Assembly (NCBI GenBank): GCA_018829445.1
Contig: JAHJTV010000063.1
Span: 62,001-126,000 of the forward strand
Length of the DNA stretch: 64,000 bases
Source: a bacterium
GTDB lineage: Bacteria > SAR324 > XYD2-FULL-50-16
Direction of reading: 5' to 3'
The translations under genes and the position numbers were made by a program. This document shows positions 9,082 to 18,648 of the stretch, one piece after another; the stretch's first letter is position 1; each line of letters opens with the position of its first letter. The notes below the pieces were generated by a model. That model had not been told where the DNA came from. It made no database searches and was given only the letters and a program-made list of their open reading frames with translations.

Positions 9082-9759
9082 ATGGAAAAATTTAATGTAA
9101 TGATTGTTGAAGATGATTTCAGAGTTTCCAATATCTGGAAGGAGTTTACCCACACCTTGCCGGAATTCCAGGTTGTTTTTGAGGCCCGCAATGGTGAAGA
9201 TGCCCTTAATTATTTAAAGGAAAAACCTGTTGATCTCCTGATAATGGACGTTTATATGCCTGATGTCGATGGTGTTCAGATGCTTTATGAAATTCGAAAA
9301 CAGGGTTTGTCAATTGATGTGATCGCAATTACGGCAGCAAGGGAACCTCAGGTTGTGAGTCGGATGGTGCGCATGGGTGTTTTGGATTATATCATTAAAC
9401 CTTGCGTCCTTGAACGCTATCAACAAGCCCTCACCCGTTTTAAAGAAACACATGAGATTTTGAAAAAAGGGGAACTGGAGCAAAAAGACCTGGATCGCCT
9501 GCTTCACTGGTCTTATACTTCTCAGAATGAATCGAGAAGACTACCCAAAGGTATGCAGGAATTGACTATGAAAAAAATTCTACACTGCTTTGATCAAAAC
9601 CCATATGCTCGCAGTGCTGAAGAGTTGGCTAAATCAACCGGTCTTTCACTGGCAACAGTGCAGCGATACCTCCGTTATCTGGCAGAAAGTGGCAAGGTGA
9701 AGAAAGAGTTGATATATGGGTCACAAGGAAGACCGGAGCATAAATACTCAAAAATTTAA
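9082..9759 (+). CDS. response regulator, CitB/DcuR type
   Basis: A receiver domain opens with MIVEDD and has the phospho-acceptor Asp in LLIMDVYMPDVDG, the conserved Thr in AITA and Lys in YIIKP. It is followed by a linker and a C-terminal helix-turn-helix (SAEELAKSTGLSLATVQRYL), the arrangement of CitB/DcuR regulators. I chose the ATG at 9082, preceded by ggtg at a suitable distance. An upstream in-frame ATG at 9049 has no recognisable ribosome binding site but would add 11 residues. It pairs with the CitA-like kinase and probably activates the TAXI-TRAP genes that follow, by analogy with citrate and C4-dicarboxylate systems. Confidence 0.88.
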   Translation: MEKFNVMIVEDDFRVSNIWKEFTHTLPEFQVVFEARNGEDALNYLKEKPVDLLIMDVYMPDVDGVQMLYEIRKQGLSIDVIAITAAREPQVVSRMVRMGVLDYIIKPCVLERYQQALTRFKETHEILKKGELEQKDLDRLLHWSYTSQNESRRLPKGMQELTMKKILHCFDQNPYARSAEELAKSTGLSLATVQRYLRYLAESGKVKKELIYGSQGRPEHKYSKI

Positions 9760-10117
9760 TTCACACCCAGACTCCTTCCTTTTTAAATTAAAACACTCCT
9801 TTTCCAAATTATAGTTGTCCAAAAAGGTTTTTTCAATACGGGTATACGTGACAAAAGCGTCTGTTCCCCATTTTTAAAAACCTCTCTGGCAAAGTATTTT
9901 AATTTGGTAGCCCGATATTCAGTAAAACTCCGCAGTAATATTTATGAGAAAAAAAAAATTTAAGATTTTTACCATAAGTATTATATCAATGAAAACTAAG
10001 AGGAAAAGCTTGACGGTATAGTGAAATTATCATCTAGAATACTGTATAATATTTTCTTTTAGGATGTTAATCGTGACAATTCACAGAGCTGTATAGGTGT
10101 CAGACCTGGATTATAAG
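9760..10117 (+). other. intergenic region upstream of the TAXI-TRAP genes
   Basis: No gene is visible. The stretch is AT-rich and contains a TATAAT (10046-10051) about 60 bp before the likely start codon of the first TAXI gene. The nearest TTGACG (10010) is too far (about 30 bp) to be its -35 box, so the promoter assignment is weak. This is where the upstream response regulator would be expected to bind. Confidence 0.3.
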
Positions 10118-11101
10118 ATGAGGCGACTTCTAAAAATTACCTTTTCGGCGGTATTTTGTTTGCTGGTGGCGGCACAGGTTATTTCTGCCAAAGACTTTCT
10201 GAAGTTTACAGGGGGTCCTAGTGGAGGCACTTTTCAGTATTTTTCGAACGGAATTGCGCTTCGTCTATCAAAAAATATTCCTGGGTTAAGGATATCAAAC
10301 CAATCTTCCAAAGGAAGTGTTGAAAATATCCGGAAAGTCAACACAAGGAAAGCAGATTTCGGTATTGCCTATTCCGGCGATCTTTACCTGGCAAGAAACG
10401 GCAGATTGGCAAACGATTCCAATAAATATACGAATGTTAAGGCAGTTGCATTTTTATATAAAGCACCCGCTCAACTTGCTGTTTTAAAAGAAAGTGGGAT
10501 TACGGAGGTTTCACAACTGAAAAACAAACGAGTCGCCTTGGGGGATGCAGGGTCTGGCGCTGCTGCTTCAGCAGAGCGGTTTTTTAAACTGGTGGGATTT
10601 TGGGATCTTATTGAGCGGCATTTCCTGGGTTATACTATTGCGGCCAATGGGATGAAAAACGGTGAGATTGACGCCATGTGGATACTGGCTGGATATCCTA
10701 CTCGCGCTCTTATTGAACTTTCCGCAACTCAAGAAATCGATCTTTTGCATGTCTATCCGATTGCCGCACATCACGGTTTGACAGAAGAGTTACCCTTTTA
10801 CCAACCCATTTTTATCCCGGCTAACTCTTATGAAGGCGTCACACATGCCACAGCTTCCTTTTTTGATTCAGCCCTGTGGATAGTTAATGAAGAGGTTCGA
10901 ACAGATTTTGTCTATAAGGCATTAAAAGAGATTTATTCCCAAGAGGGCCTGGCATACATGAAAAAAGTTAAGTCTACTGCCAGCCAGATGTCTGTTGATG
11001 GCGGGTTAACCGGTATCCTAACCCCTTTGCACCGGGGAGCGGAAAAGTTTTGGACAGAGAGAGGCCAAACTCTCAAAACTCTGCCTGCCTCCATAGACTA
11101 A
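10118..11101 (+). CDS. TAXI family TRAP transporter solute-binding protein (first copy)
   Basis: This periplasmic binding protein of the TRAP-associated extracytoplasmic immunogenic (TAXI) family captures a solute for the fused TRAP permease encoded at 12755. A signal peptide is clear (RRLLKITF, then a hydrophobic stretch ending at VISA-KD). The mature part opens with the TAXI motif FTGGPSGGTFQYF and contains the conserved ADFGIAYSGD and GDAGSGAAASAE stretches. I place the start at ATG 10118, immediately before the positively charged signal peptide; an in-frame GTG at 10097 is possible. It is a paralogue of the gene at 11447, with the same length and motifs but diverged sequence. TAXI ligands include glutamate, 2-oxoglutarate and other carboxylates; the ligand here is unknown. 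Confidence 0.88.
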   Translation: MRRLLKITFSAVFCLLVAAQVISAKDFLKFTGGPSGGTFQYFSNGIALRLSKNIPGLRISNQSSKGSVENIRKVNTRKADFGIAYSGDLYLARNGRLANDSNKYTNVKAVAFLYKAPAQLAVLKESGITEVSQLKNKRVALGDAGSGAAASAERFFKLVGFWDLIERHFLGYTIAANGMKNGEIDAMWILAGYPTRALIELSATQEIDLLHVYPIAAHHGLTEELPFYQPIFIPANSYEGVTHATASFFDSALWIVNEEVRTDFVYKALKEIYSQEGLAYMKKVKSTASQMSVDGGLTGILTPLHRGAEKFWTERGQTLKTLPASID

Positions 11102-11446
11102 TTGGGATCCGATTTATCTTGAACTTGAAGTATTCCATTTTTCCGGATTTGAGTGGAAACAAAAACAGACAATATCAAGTATATAAAGGTTTATTTTTCC
11201 AAAAAACCTGAACTTGAGCAAAAAAATATATTTGATATATCTGTTCTTAATGATAAAGTTATAATCAAATCCGTTCAGCTGAAGAGGAAGAGACGAACTT
11301 TCAGACAATTAGCTGCGATCAATTTGGCTTGATTGATTTTGTTTAAGCCATGGGTCGACAATAATTAAAGATAGGTGAGTTTTCACTTCCTTCAGGCGAT
11401 TTTTAAAATGTGGTTTTAATGAACTTAAAAATATGGAGACAACCCC
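11102..11446 (+). other. intergenic region between the two TAXI genes
   Basis: This 345-bp AT-rich stretch contains no convincing gene. A weak stem (aggttt/aaacct, around 11188-11210) is not followed by a clean T run. The gap suggests that the second binding-protein gene may have its own promoter. Confidence 0.35.
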
Positions 11447-12424
11447 ATGAACAGGAAAAACAATATATACATTGCCAGCGGTATATTTTTAGCTATTATT
11501 TGCTTTTTTATGGTTGCCTCGGATGTTCTGGCTGCCAAAAAAAGAATCGTATTCGGAGGGGGACCTGCAGGTGGTACTTTTCAGGTCGTTGCCAATGCAA
11601 TTCAGGTTTATAAACCCGTCAAAGAAGCTGAAGGTTTCACTGTCAAAGCCCAGACGTCTGCAGGTTCAATAGAAAACCTGAGAAAAACCGATGCCGGTAA
11701 ACATCAGATGAGTGTTGTGTATTCAGGTGATGTTTGGACAGCAAGAAACGGAAAAATGAAAAATGATCCGAAGAAGTATACAAATGTTTTGGCAGTGGCT
11801 TCGTTGTATGGAGCTCCGGCACATCTGGTTGTAAGAGCAGATTCCGGAATAAAAACCGTGAAAGACCTGGCGGGAAAAAGGGTTGGAGTCGGTAATGCCG
11901 GTTCTGGAGCTTTTGGCGTATGTGAACTGTTTTTTACCCATCTCGGTGTTTGGGATAAAATTACTCGAAATGCAATGGGATATAATGATGCAGCAGCAGC
12001 ATTCGGTAACAATCAGCTGGATGCATTCTGGTTGTTTGTTGGATACCCTGCAGGTGCCGTAATTATGGCTGCTCAGACTAACGATATCGCCTTGGTGAAT
12101 TTGGGGATGGAAGCGGAAAACTCCGGTTTCTTAAAGCAATACCCTTATTTTGGTAAACTTACTATTCCAGCAGGGACATATAAAGGAGTTGATTACGATT
12201 CTCCTTCATTTCAGGATAGTGCGCTTTGGGTCGCTAATGCAGATGTTCCTGATGAGGTTGTTTATACCCTTCTGAAACTGATCTATTCGGATGCAGGGCT
12301 AAAGCACATGGTTGAACAGAAAAAGACATTTAAGGTCATGAACTTGAAATCAGGTCCCAGCAATATTGTGACACCTTTTCATCCCGGTGCTGAAAGATTC
12401 TGGAAGGAAAAAGGCGTGCTTTAA
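11447..12424 (+). CDS. TAXI family TRAP transporter solute-binding protein (second copy)
   Basis: The 325-residue protein has a signal peptide (NRKNNIYIASG, hydrophobic core, cleavage after DVLA) and then the TAXI opening FGGGPAGGTFQVV. Conserved MSVVYSGDVWTARNG and GKRVGVGNAGSGAFG segments follow. The ATG at 11447 is preceded by ggag at a suitable distance. The protein resembles the gene at 10118 throughout, including the C-terminal end (TPFHPGAERFW against TPLHRGAEKFW), so the pair arose by duplication. Either both feed the same permease with different ligands, or one is a sensor or spare. The single permease gene follows after a 330-bp gap. Confidence 0.9.
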   Translation: MNRKNNIYIASGIFLAIICFFMVASDVLAAKKRIVFGGGPAGGTFQVVANAIQVYKPVKEAEGFTVKAQTSAGSIENLRKTDAGKHQMSVVYSGDVWTARNGKMKNDPKKYTNVLAVASLYGAPAHLVVRADSGIKTVKDLAGKRVGVGNAGSGAFGVCELFFTHLGVWDKITRNAMGYNDAAAAFGNNQLDAFWLFVGYPAGAVIMAAQTNDIALVNLGMEAENSGFLKQYPYFGKLTIPAGTYKGVDYDSPSFQDSALWVANADVPDEVVYTLLKLIYSDAGLKHMVEQKKTFKVMNLKSGPSNIVTPFHPGAERFWKEKGVL

Positions 12425-12474
12425 AACAGGGGGGCAACTAATGATGGATGAGTCCCTGTAAAATCTCAGCCTGC

Positions 12475-12556
12475 TGTCATTTCCGGTCTTGAACCGTAAT
12501 CTATACCGATCAAAGTTCAATAGGCAAGTGGATCCCGGATCAAGCCTGAGATGACA
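12475..12556. repeat. palindromic intergenic repeat inside the TAXI-TRAP cluster
   Basis: The 330-bp gap between the binding-protein and permease genes (12425-12754) has no gene. It contains an imperfect inverted repeat whose arms read tgtcatttccggtcttgaac and, from the other strand, tgtcatctcaggcttgatcc; the second arm is followed by gggatcc. Sequences of the type TGTCAT...CCGG.CTTGATCCGGGATCC recur as dispersed palindromic units in many bacterial genomes. It may fold in the mRNA and lower the expression of the permease relative to the binding protein. Confidence 0.5.
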
Positions 12557-12754
12557 AAGTGGATAATTGGAGATTTTTCTGTTGAGATACAGACGGCAAG
12601 GCTTGAATATCAAGCAGGTTCGCATTAGCCCCGTTGTCAGTGTTTTTGACGATATGCTGTTCAATCACCGGAATTCTCGTTTTTGGTGGAGAATGTTTAA
12701 CATGCTGTTTTTTGTTTAATCTCTTCGAGTACAATCCTTCACAGGTAAATCAAC

Positions 12755-14473
12755 GTGTATGATAAACTTAATCGATTTGAGCAGATAGTATTCGACATCT
12801 TATCTGTTTTTCTGCTGTTGTTCTATTCTTACTCTGCCGTACTCCAGCCGGCAGCCACTCAGTATCATCGTGGTATTTTTGTTATTATCACGTATGTACT
12901 TATTTTTATTGCCTATAAATCCAAAACGTTGATTTTCCGGATCCTGGACTATATTCTCGTTTTTCTCTCCACATTCAGCATAGGTTATTGGATCTTGAAT
13001 TTTGAGGTGATCAATTACCGAACCGGGGCTGAAACGGATTTTGACAAGGCAGTGGCTATTATCGGTGTGTTGATTGGAATCGAATTGGCGCGACGGGTTG
13101 TAGGTAATGTGTTTGTTTTTCTGGGAATCATCCTATTGGCATATGGAGTTTACGGTGACTACATGCCGGAACTGATTTCACATGCAGGTGACACTTTTCC
13201 TGAGCTTTGTACCAGTATTTTTTATAAAAGTGATGGGGTTTTTGGTATCATGGCCAATGTTCTGGCAACCTATGTCATATTGTTTGTCCTGTTCGGGGCG
13301 TTTCTCGAAAAGTCGGGTGCCCAGCGGTTCTTTATCGATTTTCCGCTAGCTGCTGTCGGACATCGTATTGGAGGTCCCGGCAAAGTTGCAGTTATAGCCA
13401 GTGGTCTTTTTGGCTCCATCTCGGGCAGTGCCATTGCAAATGTCGTTTCTACGGGAACCTTTACGATTCCCATGATGAAGAAAGCAGGATTTAAACCACA
13501 TGTGGCAGGGGGAATTGAACCGGCAGCATCCATATCGGGTATGTTTATGCCGCCGATCATGGGTGCTGGCGGGTTTATTATGGCTGAATTAACGGGAGTA
13601 CCCTATTCGCAGATTATGTTGGTTGCAGTTTTCCCGGCTCTTATGTACGTATTCAGTGTTTTTATGATGGTTCATTATGAGGCAAAAATTCACGATGTTA
13701 GAGGAGAGAAGAGTGAATTCAGTGCGATGCACATCTTAAAGACGGAATGGTTTTATATTATGCCACTTGTCGTTATTACCGTTTTGATGCTTTACGGCTA
13801 TTCACCCGGTTATGCTGCCATCATCGGTACTATCTCCTGTCTGGTGGTCAGTTGGATTAAAAAAGAAACCCGGATCGGGCCTAAACGTTTTGTAGAAGCA
13901 GCAAGACTGGGGACTTTGAATAGTCTTACCATCGGTGCTACTGTCGGCGTTATTGGTATCATAATTGGTGTCTTGACCTTTAGTGGATTAGTGTTGACAT
14001 TTGCCGATATTGTCATTCAACTCGCAGAAGGAAGACTCTGGTTAACAATAATCTTAATTGCATTAGCTTCCCTGGTTTTAGGAATGGGTGTTCCGGTCAC
14101 GGCGGCTTATTTGATAACTGCCGTAGTGGCCGTACCTGCTTTGACACATCTTGGGGTTAATGAAATAGCTGCCCATATGATCGTTTACTGGTTGTCGCAG
14201 GATTCCAATATTACGCCTCCTGTCTGTATTGCCGCCTTTGCAGGAGCGACCATTGCGGGGGCCAATATGTGGAGGACGGCTTTTTCCTCTTTTAAATTCG
14301 CGAAATTTTTATACCTGGGACCGTTTCTCTTTGGATATGTTCCTGCTTTTACACTCAATGGTAGTGCCGGAGATATAGTAAAAGTTTTTATCATTATTTT
14401 CTTCGGTACCTGGCTTTATTCCTATCTCCTGAGTGGTATTTGGGTCAGGCAATTAAAATCAAAACTTAAATAA
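12755..14473 (+). CDS. TRAP transporter fused permease (DctQM-type, TAXI-linked)
   Basis: The 572-residue integral membrane protein has the small (DctQ-like) N-terminal membrane part fused to the large DctM part, as in TAXI-TRAP systems. It shows more than twelve hydrophobic segments and the DctM signatures GLFGSISGSAIANVVSTG (about 220-240), FMPPIMGAGGF and the C-terminal LGMGVPVTAAYL (about 445-456). It uses ion-gradient-driven import of a solute delivered by the TAXI binding proteins. The start is a GTG (12755); no in-frame ATG fits the first membrane helix. The upstream CitA/CitB-type pair probably regulates it. Confidence 0.93.
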   Translation: MYDKLNRFEQIVFDILSVFLLLFYSYSAVLQPAATQYHRGIFVIITYVLIFIAYKSKTLIFRILDYILVFLSTFSIGYWILNFEVINYRTGAETDFDKAVAIIGVLIGIELARRVVGNVFVFLGIILLAYGVYGDYMPELISHAGDTFPELCTSIFYKSDGVFGIMANVLATYVILFVLFGAFLEKSGAQRFFIDFPLAAVGHRIGGPGKVAVIASGLFGSISGSAIANVVSTGTFTIPMMKKAGFKPHVAGGIEPAASISGMFMPPIMGAGGFIMAELTGVPYSQIMLVAVFPALMYVFSVFMMVHYEAKIHDVRGEKSEFSAMHILKTEWFYIMPLVVITVLMLYGYSPGYAAIIGTISCLVVSWIKKETRIGPKRFVEAARLGTLNSLTIGATVGVIGIIIGVLTFSGLVLTFADIVIQLAEGRLWLTIILIALASLVLGMGVPVTAAYLITAVVAVPALTHLGVNEIAAHMIVYWLSQDSNITPPVCIAAFAGATIAGANMWRTAFSSFKFAKFLYLGPFLFGYVPAFTLNGSAGDIVKVFIIIFFGTWLYSYLLSGIWVRQLKSKLK

Positions 14474-14478
14474 AAACA

Positions 14479-14522
14479 GGGTCCGTTTCCACCAACAGAA
14501 GCGGACTCTTCTACCCTCTTTT
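14479..14522 (+). terminator. probable intrinsic terminator after the TRAP permease
   Basis: A stem gtccgtttc/gaagcggac (one G-T mismatch, 14481-14506) lies just behind the permease stop and is followed by a pyrimidine-rich tail (tcttctaccctctttt). The tail is not a pure T run, so efficiency is uncertain. Confidence 0.55.
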
Positions 14523-14936
14523 ATAAAGACTGTAATCTTTGTTCGCAATCGTTAAATCTCGTTACCTTTTGGGAATAATGCCGGTTTTTAACTAAAGAGC
14601 AAGAAAAGGCCTCCGAATAAATCACTTTCAGTCATAATTCCCCCTGGTCCGTTAATCTTTTTAATATTGACTAAGAAAAACACAATTCTGAGTCAATCTG
14701 TGTATTAGGTTAATTAGTTTCCCAAAAAAAGATTTGATATTCTTCAAACTTGTGATCAAAATCCAGACTGGTTTAGTGCCCTGCATATGGTGTCAACAGG
14801 CGCCGGGTCAGTGAGCCAATATCCAATGAATAGGTTGCCTGAGACAGAATTCAATAGTATAAAGGTTTCAATTAAGCAAATTGAAACAGGAGAGATCCAA
14901 TCAATTAAACAAAACAAAAAGTAAGAAGGAGATTCT
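14523..14936 (+). other. intergenic region upstream of the DUF2804 gene
   Basis: About 410 bp with no gene. The last 15 bases contain a good ribosome binding site (aagaaggagattct) for the ATG at 14937. A promoter for the following peptidase block should lie here but no clear -35/-10 pair was found. Confidence 0.35.
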
Positions 14937-15980
14937 ATGGGTCAACAGAATCGAATCACCGATCCCTGTGATTTATTGGATAAAAACGGGCAATTGATAA
15001 ATCCCGGATATGCCACCAATCCTTATTGGCGGTATGATCGCAAGCAAATTAAGGCCGGTTGGCATAGGATAAAGGAATGGGATTACTACTCAGTGATTGC
15101 ACCTGAAAGGGGTTACGGGATTACATTTACAATTGCGGACCTGGGCTATATCGGGCTGGCGGCAATTTGCTGGCTGGATTTTCAGAAAAAAACTTCCTGT
15201 CAGGTCGATGCACTTTCAATTCTTCCCAGGGGTCGAATTGGATTGCCTTCAACTTCGGATGCAGGCCGTAGCACATTTAAAAGCGGAAAACTGAACCTGA
15301 GTATCGAGGTATCCAATGGTAAGCGCTTGTTATCCTTTAATGCGGACAAATATGTCGATGAAAAGGGGGATAAGGGACTTAGCGGGAAAATATTGTTATC
15401 ACAGGATCAGGACATGGATAGCATGGTAATTGCCACCTCTTGGGAAGAGAATAGAGAAGCTTTTTACTACAACCGGAAAATTAACTGTATGCCAGCGGAA
15501 GGCAGTGTAACCATCGGTGATACAAAATATGATTTCACTCCGGGCACCAGTTTTGGCGGGCTTGACTGGGGAAGAGGAAACTGGACCTATAAAAACAGAT
15601 GGTATTGGGGGTCAGCTTCCGGATTGTTGGAGGGAGATTCCTTTGGCTGGAATATCGGATATGGATTCAGTGATCGTTCGGTTGCCACGGAAAACATGGT
15701 GTTTTTTAAGGGAAAAGCCCATAAACTGGATGAAGTGATATTCCATATGAATACGGATGATTACATTCAGCCGTGGAAGATTACAAGTAATGACGGTCGC
15801 TTTGAAATGGATTTTGTACCACTTTTGGACAGGCAATCCAGCTTGGACGTCAAACTGATCAAATCGGTGCAACACCAGGTATTCGGACACTTTACAGGAT
15901 CAGTAATTCTGGATGACGGCACCGTATTAAAAGTAAAAGATTTTCTAGGTTTTGCCGAGGATGTGCTCAATTGGTGGTGA
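14937..15980 (+). CDS. DUF2804 family protein
   Basis: The 347-residue protein has no signal peptide or membrane segment. It matches the DUF2804 family through motifs FGGLDWGRGNW, NRWYWGSASG, GWNIGYGFSDRSVATENM and FFKGKAHKLDEV (about 205-265), followed by a beta-rich C-terminal part. The fold is thought to be lipocalin- or AttH-like with many aromatic residues, and its function is not established. A strong Shine-Dalgarno sequence (aaggag) precedes the ATG. It is the first gene of a run with two peptidases and an oligopeptide-type importer, so it may handle a hydrophobic or modified substrate of that pathway; this is inference only. Confidence 0.8.
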   Translation: MGQQNRITDPCDLLDKNGQLINPGYATNPYWRYDRKQIKAGWHRIKEWDYYSVIAPERGYGITFTIADLGYIGLAAICWLDFQKKTSCQVDALSILPRGRIGLPSTSDAGRSTFKSGKLNLSIEVSNGKRLLSFNADKYVDEKGDKGLSGKILLSQDQDMDSMVIATSWEENREAFYYNRKINCMPAEGSVTIGDTKYDFTPGTSFGGLDWGRGNWTYKNRWYWGSASGLLEGDSFGWNIGYGFSDRSVATENMVFFKGKAHKLDEVIFHMNTDDYIQPWKITSNDGRFEMDFVPLLDRQSSLDVKLIKSVQHQVFGHFTGSVILDDGTVLKVKDFLGFAEDVLNWW

Positions 15981-16023
15981 TTTGATCTGCTGAATTTTAA
16001 CTGCTCAAATGGGGATTTTGAAT

Positions 16024-17502
16024 ATGAAGTTTGTCATCGCAATGATGAAACATGAAACCAATACCTTTTCCCCCGTAGTAACCGACTGGTTACGATTTGA
16101 AGAGTGGGGGGCCTATTTCGGCAATGCCGCATTGGAAGCATATGAAAACACCGGTATGCCGATGGCCGCTTACATTGACATAGCCAGGGAAAACAGGGCG
16201 AATATTGTTACTCCCCTGGCTGCGGAAGCAATGCCTTCCGGGCCGGTGACTTCCGAGGCATATAATAGAATGGTTGATGCCATCTGCGAAGCTGTAGATG
16301 TGGGATGTGACGCCGTGTTACTGGACTTGCACGGTGCCATGGTGTCTGAAACCACCCTGGATGGAGAAGGGACACTGCTGGAAAAAATCAGGCGGATCAA
16401 TCCGACCTTGCCCATTGCTGTCACCTGTGATTTTCATTGCAACCTGACTCAAAAGATGGTGGACAATTGCACCGCTTTGATTGGCTATAAAACCTATCCC
16501 CATGTTGATATGTACCAAGTGGGTAAACAGGTGGGACGAATTGTCATAGACAGTATGCAGGGTAAATGTAGCCCGGTGATGGCTAGACTGCAATTACCAT
16601 TATTAACCCATACATTAAAGCAGGGAACCGACGATTATCCGATGAAATCCTTGATTCAAGCTTGTAAAGATGCTGAAAAAGACAATTCAGTATTGGCTGC
16701 CACCCTGTTTGGAGGATTTCCTTTGGCCGACATGCCTGATGCAGGAGCTTCTGTTATTGTAGTGACTGACGGAGACCAGGCTAAAGCTTCTCAAATCAGT
16801 AGGCAAATCGCAGATAAAACCTGGAAGAGCCGTGAGGACTTTATCTATCAATTCGGATCTCTTAAGGAAACGTTTGCCAGGGCCAAACAGTTGACAGAAT
16901 ATCCGGTGATTCTTTTGGATCACGAAGACAATTGCGGATCAGGAGGAACCCAGGATGTAATGGCAGTTATAAAGGAAGTGATGGATCAGAATCTGGAAGA
17001 TGTGGCTGTTGCCGCCGTGTATGACCCCGAGGCTGTAAAGGTCATGCAGGAGGCAGGGATTGGGGCAGAAGTGGAGATTTCTCTGGGAGGAAAAATCGAC
17101 ATGCCCTCCATCTCATTGGAAAGAAAACCTCTGTTGCTTCGGGGAAAGGTAAAAGTCTTGACGGACGGACATTGGACGGTACAGGGGCCTATGTATACCG
17201 GAGTTGAAGTCCATATGGGACCAACAGCCGTTTTTGATACCGGTAATGTTGAAATTGTCGTGGTTTCGCGTCACCACGAGCCATGGGATGTCGGCGTTTT
17301 TACTTCGGTTGGCATCCAGCCGCAACAGAAAAAATACCTGCTATTAAAATCCAGGATTCACTATCGGGCAGGATTTGCTCCTATTACAAAGCAAACCTTA
17401 CATTGCGATGGAGAAGGGGTCACTACCTCCAGAAATGACCTTCTGAATTACAGGCACTTACGACGCCCCATCTTTCCCTTGGATGAAGGGGTAGAGTTTT
17501 AG
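16024..17502 (+). CDS. M81 family metallopeptidase (MlrC-like)
   Basis: The 492-residue protein belongs to the M81 family, whose best-known member, MlrC, cleaves linearised microcystin peptides. Family landmarks are KHETNTFSPV at the N-terminus, LLDLHGAMVSE near 100, TCDFHCNLTQKMV near 135 and YKTYPHVDMY near 160; the Asp/His residues in these segments are the probable zinc ligands. The ATG at 16024 was preferred because gggg precedes it and it gives the family-typical N-terminus MKFVIAMMKHE; the frame is also open from an ATG at 16009. It is intracellular by lack of a signal peptide. Neighbouring P1 peptidase and Dpp-type importer genes suggest hydrolysis of imported peptides. Confidence 0.9.
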   Translation: MKFVIAMMKHETNTFSPVVTDWLRFEEWGAYFGNAALEAYENTGMPMAAYIDIARENRANIVTPLAAEAMPSGPVTSEAYNRMVDAICEAVDVGCDAVLLDLHGAMVSETTLDGEGTLLEKIRRINPTLPIAVTCDFHCNLTQKMVDNCTALIGYKTYPHVDMYQVGKQVGRIVIDSMQGKCSPVMARLQLPLLTHTLKQGTDDYPMKSLIQACKDAEKDNSVLAATLFGGFPLADMPDAGASVIVVTDGDQAKASQISRQIADKTWKSREDFIYQFGSLKETFARAKQLTEYPVILLDHEDNCGSGGTQDVMAVIKEVMDQNLEDVAVAAVYDPEAVKVMQEAGIGAEVEISLGGKIDMPSISLERKPLLLRGKVKVLTDGHWTVQGPMYTGVEVHMGPTAVFDTGNVEIVVVSRHHEPWDVGVFTSVGIQPQQKKYLLLKSRIHYRAGFAPITKQTLHCDGEGVTTSRNDLLNYRHLRRPIFPLDEGVEF

Positions 17503-17616
17503 AGTGGTTTTATTCAAATGGTCTTTTTGAAGAAAGAAAACGTATTAATTGGGTAGCTTTATATTTGATTGGTACTTTATTCTCAAAAAACAGAGATGAC
17601 ATAACAAGAAACAGAA

Positions 17617-18636
17617 ATGATACGAGTAGGAAATCAAAATCTGATAACGGATGTTCCGGGAATTAAAGTTGGAAATATTCACGACGATAAAGTCAGAAGT
17701 GGTGTAACCGTGATAAAACCCGATGATCCGGCAGTAGCATCAGTGGATGTTCGCGGCGGCGGACCCGGTACCAGAGAAACAGAAGCATTGAATTCGGATT
17801 GCCTTGTGGATGTGGTCCATGCGATTACGTTAAGCGGAGGGTCTGCTTATGGTCTGGATGCAGCAGGTGGTGTGATGGCTTATCTGGCTCAGGAGAAGAT
17901 AGGTTTTCAGTTGGGCGATGCGATTATTCCCATTGTTCCATCGGCCATCCTTTTTGATCTTCTCAACGGTGGTGACAAAAAGTGGGGCACACAATCCCCC
18001 TATTCCACCCTGGGTTTTCAGGCTGCGAGCCAGTGCAAAAAAGAATTTATGCTGGGAAACCATGGCGCCGGCTTTGGGGCTGTGGCTGGAGGAATAAAAG
18101 GAGGATTGGGCAGTGCTTCCTTTGTCTATGATGATGGACCGGAAGAGATCACCATCGGTGCTATTGCGGCTGTTAACTCGATGGGGTCGGTGACAATGCC
18201 GGACAGCCCTGTGATGTGGGCTGCAGCTTTTGAACAGAATAGAGAGCTGGGAGGTCAGCCACGACCGGATAGTTCGGGGACAATCAATCTTGATTTTACG
18301 TTTGAACTGCCGGTGGGCAAGAATACAACTATTGTAACAGTAGCGACGGATGCTGTTTTGACTAAATCCCAGGCTAGAAGAGTAGCTATTATGGCGCAGG
18401 ATGGTTTTGCACGATCCATCCGACCTGTTCATTCTCCTTTTGATGGAGACAGTGTTTTTGTTATTTCAACGGGGAAAAGAAATCTTTCTGATCCGGCAGC
18501 TGCGTTGGCGAAGTTGGGAATGCTGGCTGCTGATTGTGTTGCCAGGGCAATTGCCCGAGGCGTGTTTGAGGCGGATGACCTGGGGGATTTTCAAAGTTAT
18601 CGGTCTCGGTATGGACATCTTTTATCTGAAAAATAA
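17617..18636 (+). CDS. P1 family (DmpA/NylC-type) aminopeptidase
   Basis: This protein belongs to the self-processing Ntn-hydrolase superfamily that includes DmpA, BapA beta-peptidyl aminopeptidase and nylon oligomerase NylC. Conserved stretches are ITDVPGIKVGN at the start, VDVRGGGPGTRETE near 48, LSGGSAYGLDAA near 75, HGAGFGAVAGG near 155 and KNTTIVTVATDA near 233-244. In NylC-like members the autocatalytic cut falls between the Asn and Thr of this last motif, exposing Thr as the nucleophile; the residues are intact here. Typical substrates are D-amino-acid amides, beta-peptides and cyclic or linear amides. The stop lies 12 bp before the binding protein of the peptide importer. Confidence 0.92.
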   Translation: MIRVGNQNLITDVPGIKVGNIHDDKVRSGVTVIKPDDPAVASVDVRGGGPGTRETEALNSDCLVDVVHAITLSGGSAYGLDAAGGVMAYLAQEKIGFQLGDAIIPIVPSAILFDLLNGGDKKWGTQSPYSTLGFQAASQCKKEFMLGNHGAGFGAVAGGIKGGLGSASFVYDDGPEEITIGAIAAVNSMGSVTMPDSPVMWAAAFEQNRELGGQPRPDSSGTINLDFTFELPVGKNTTIVTVATDAVLTKSQARRVAIMAQDGFARSIRPVHSPFDGDSVFVISTGKRNLSDPAAALAKLGMLAADCVARAIARGVFEADDLGDFQSYRSRYGHLLSEK

Positions 18637-18648
18637 AGGAGGAGAGTT

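Noticed and set aside
10010..10051. TTGACG and TATAAT upstream of the first TAXI gene as a sigma-70 promoter
   Set aside because: The spacing of about 30 bp is far from the required 16-18 bp.
17830..18432. 200-codon minus-strand open frame inside the P1 peptidase gene
   Set aside because: Antisense shadow of a clearly coding gene; low-complexity basic product without domain features.
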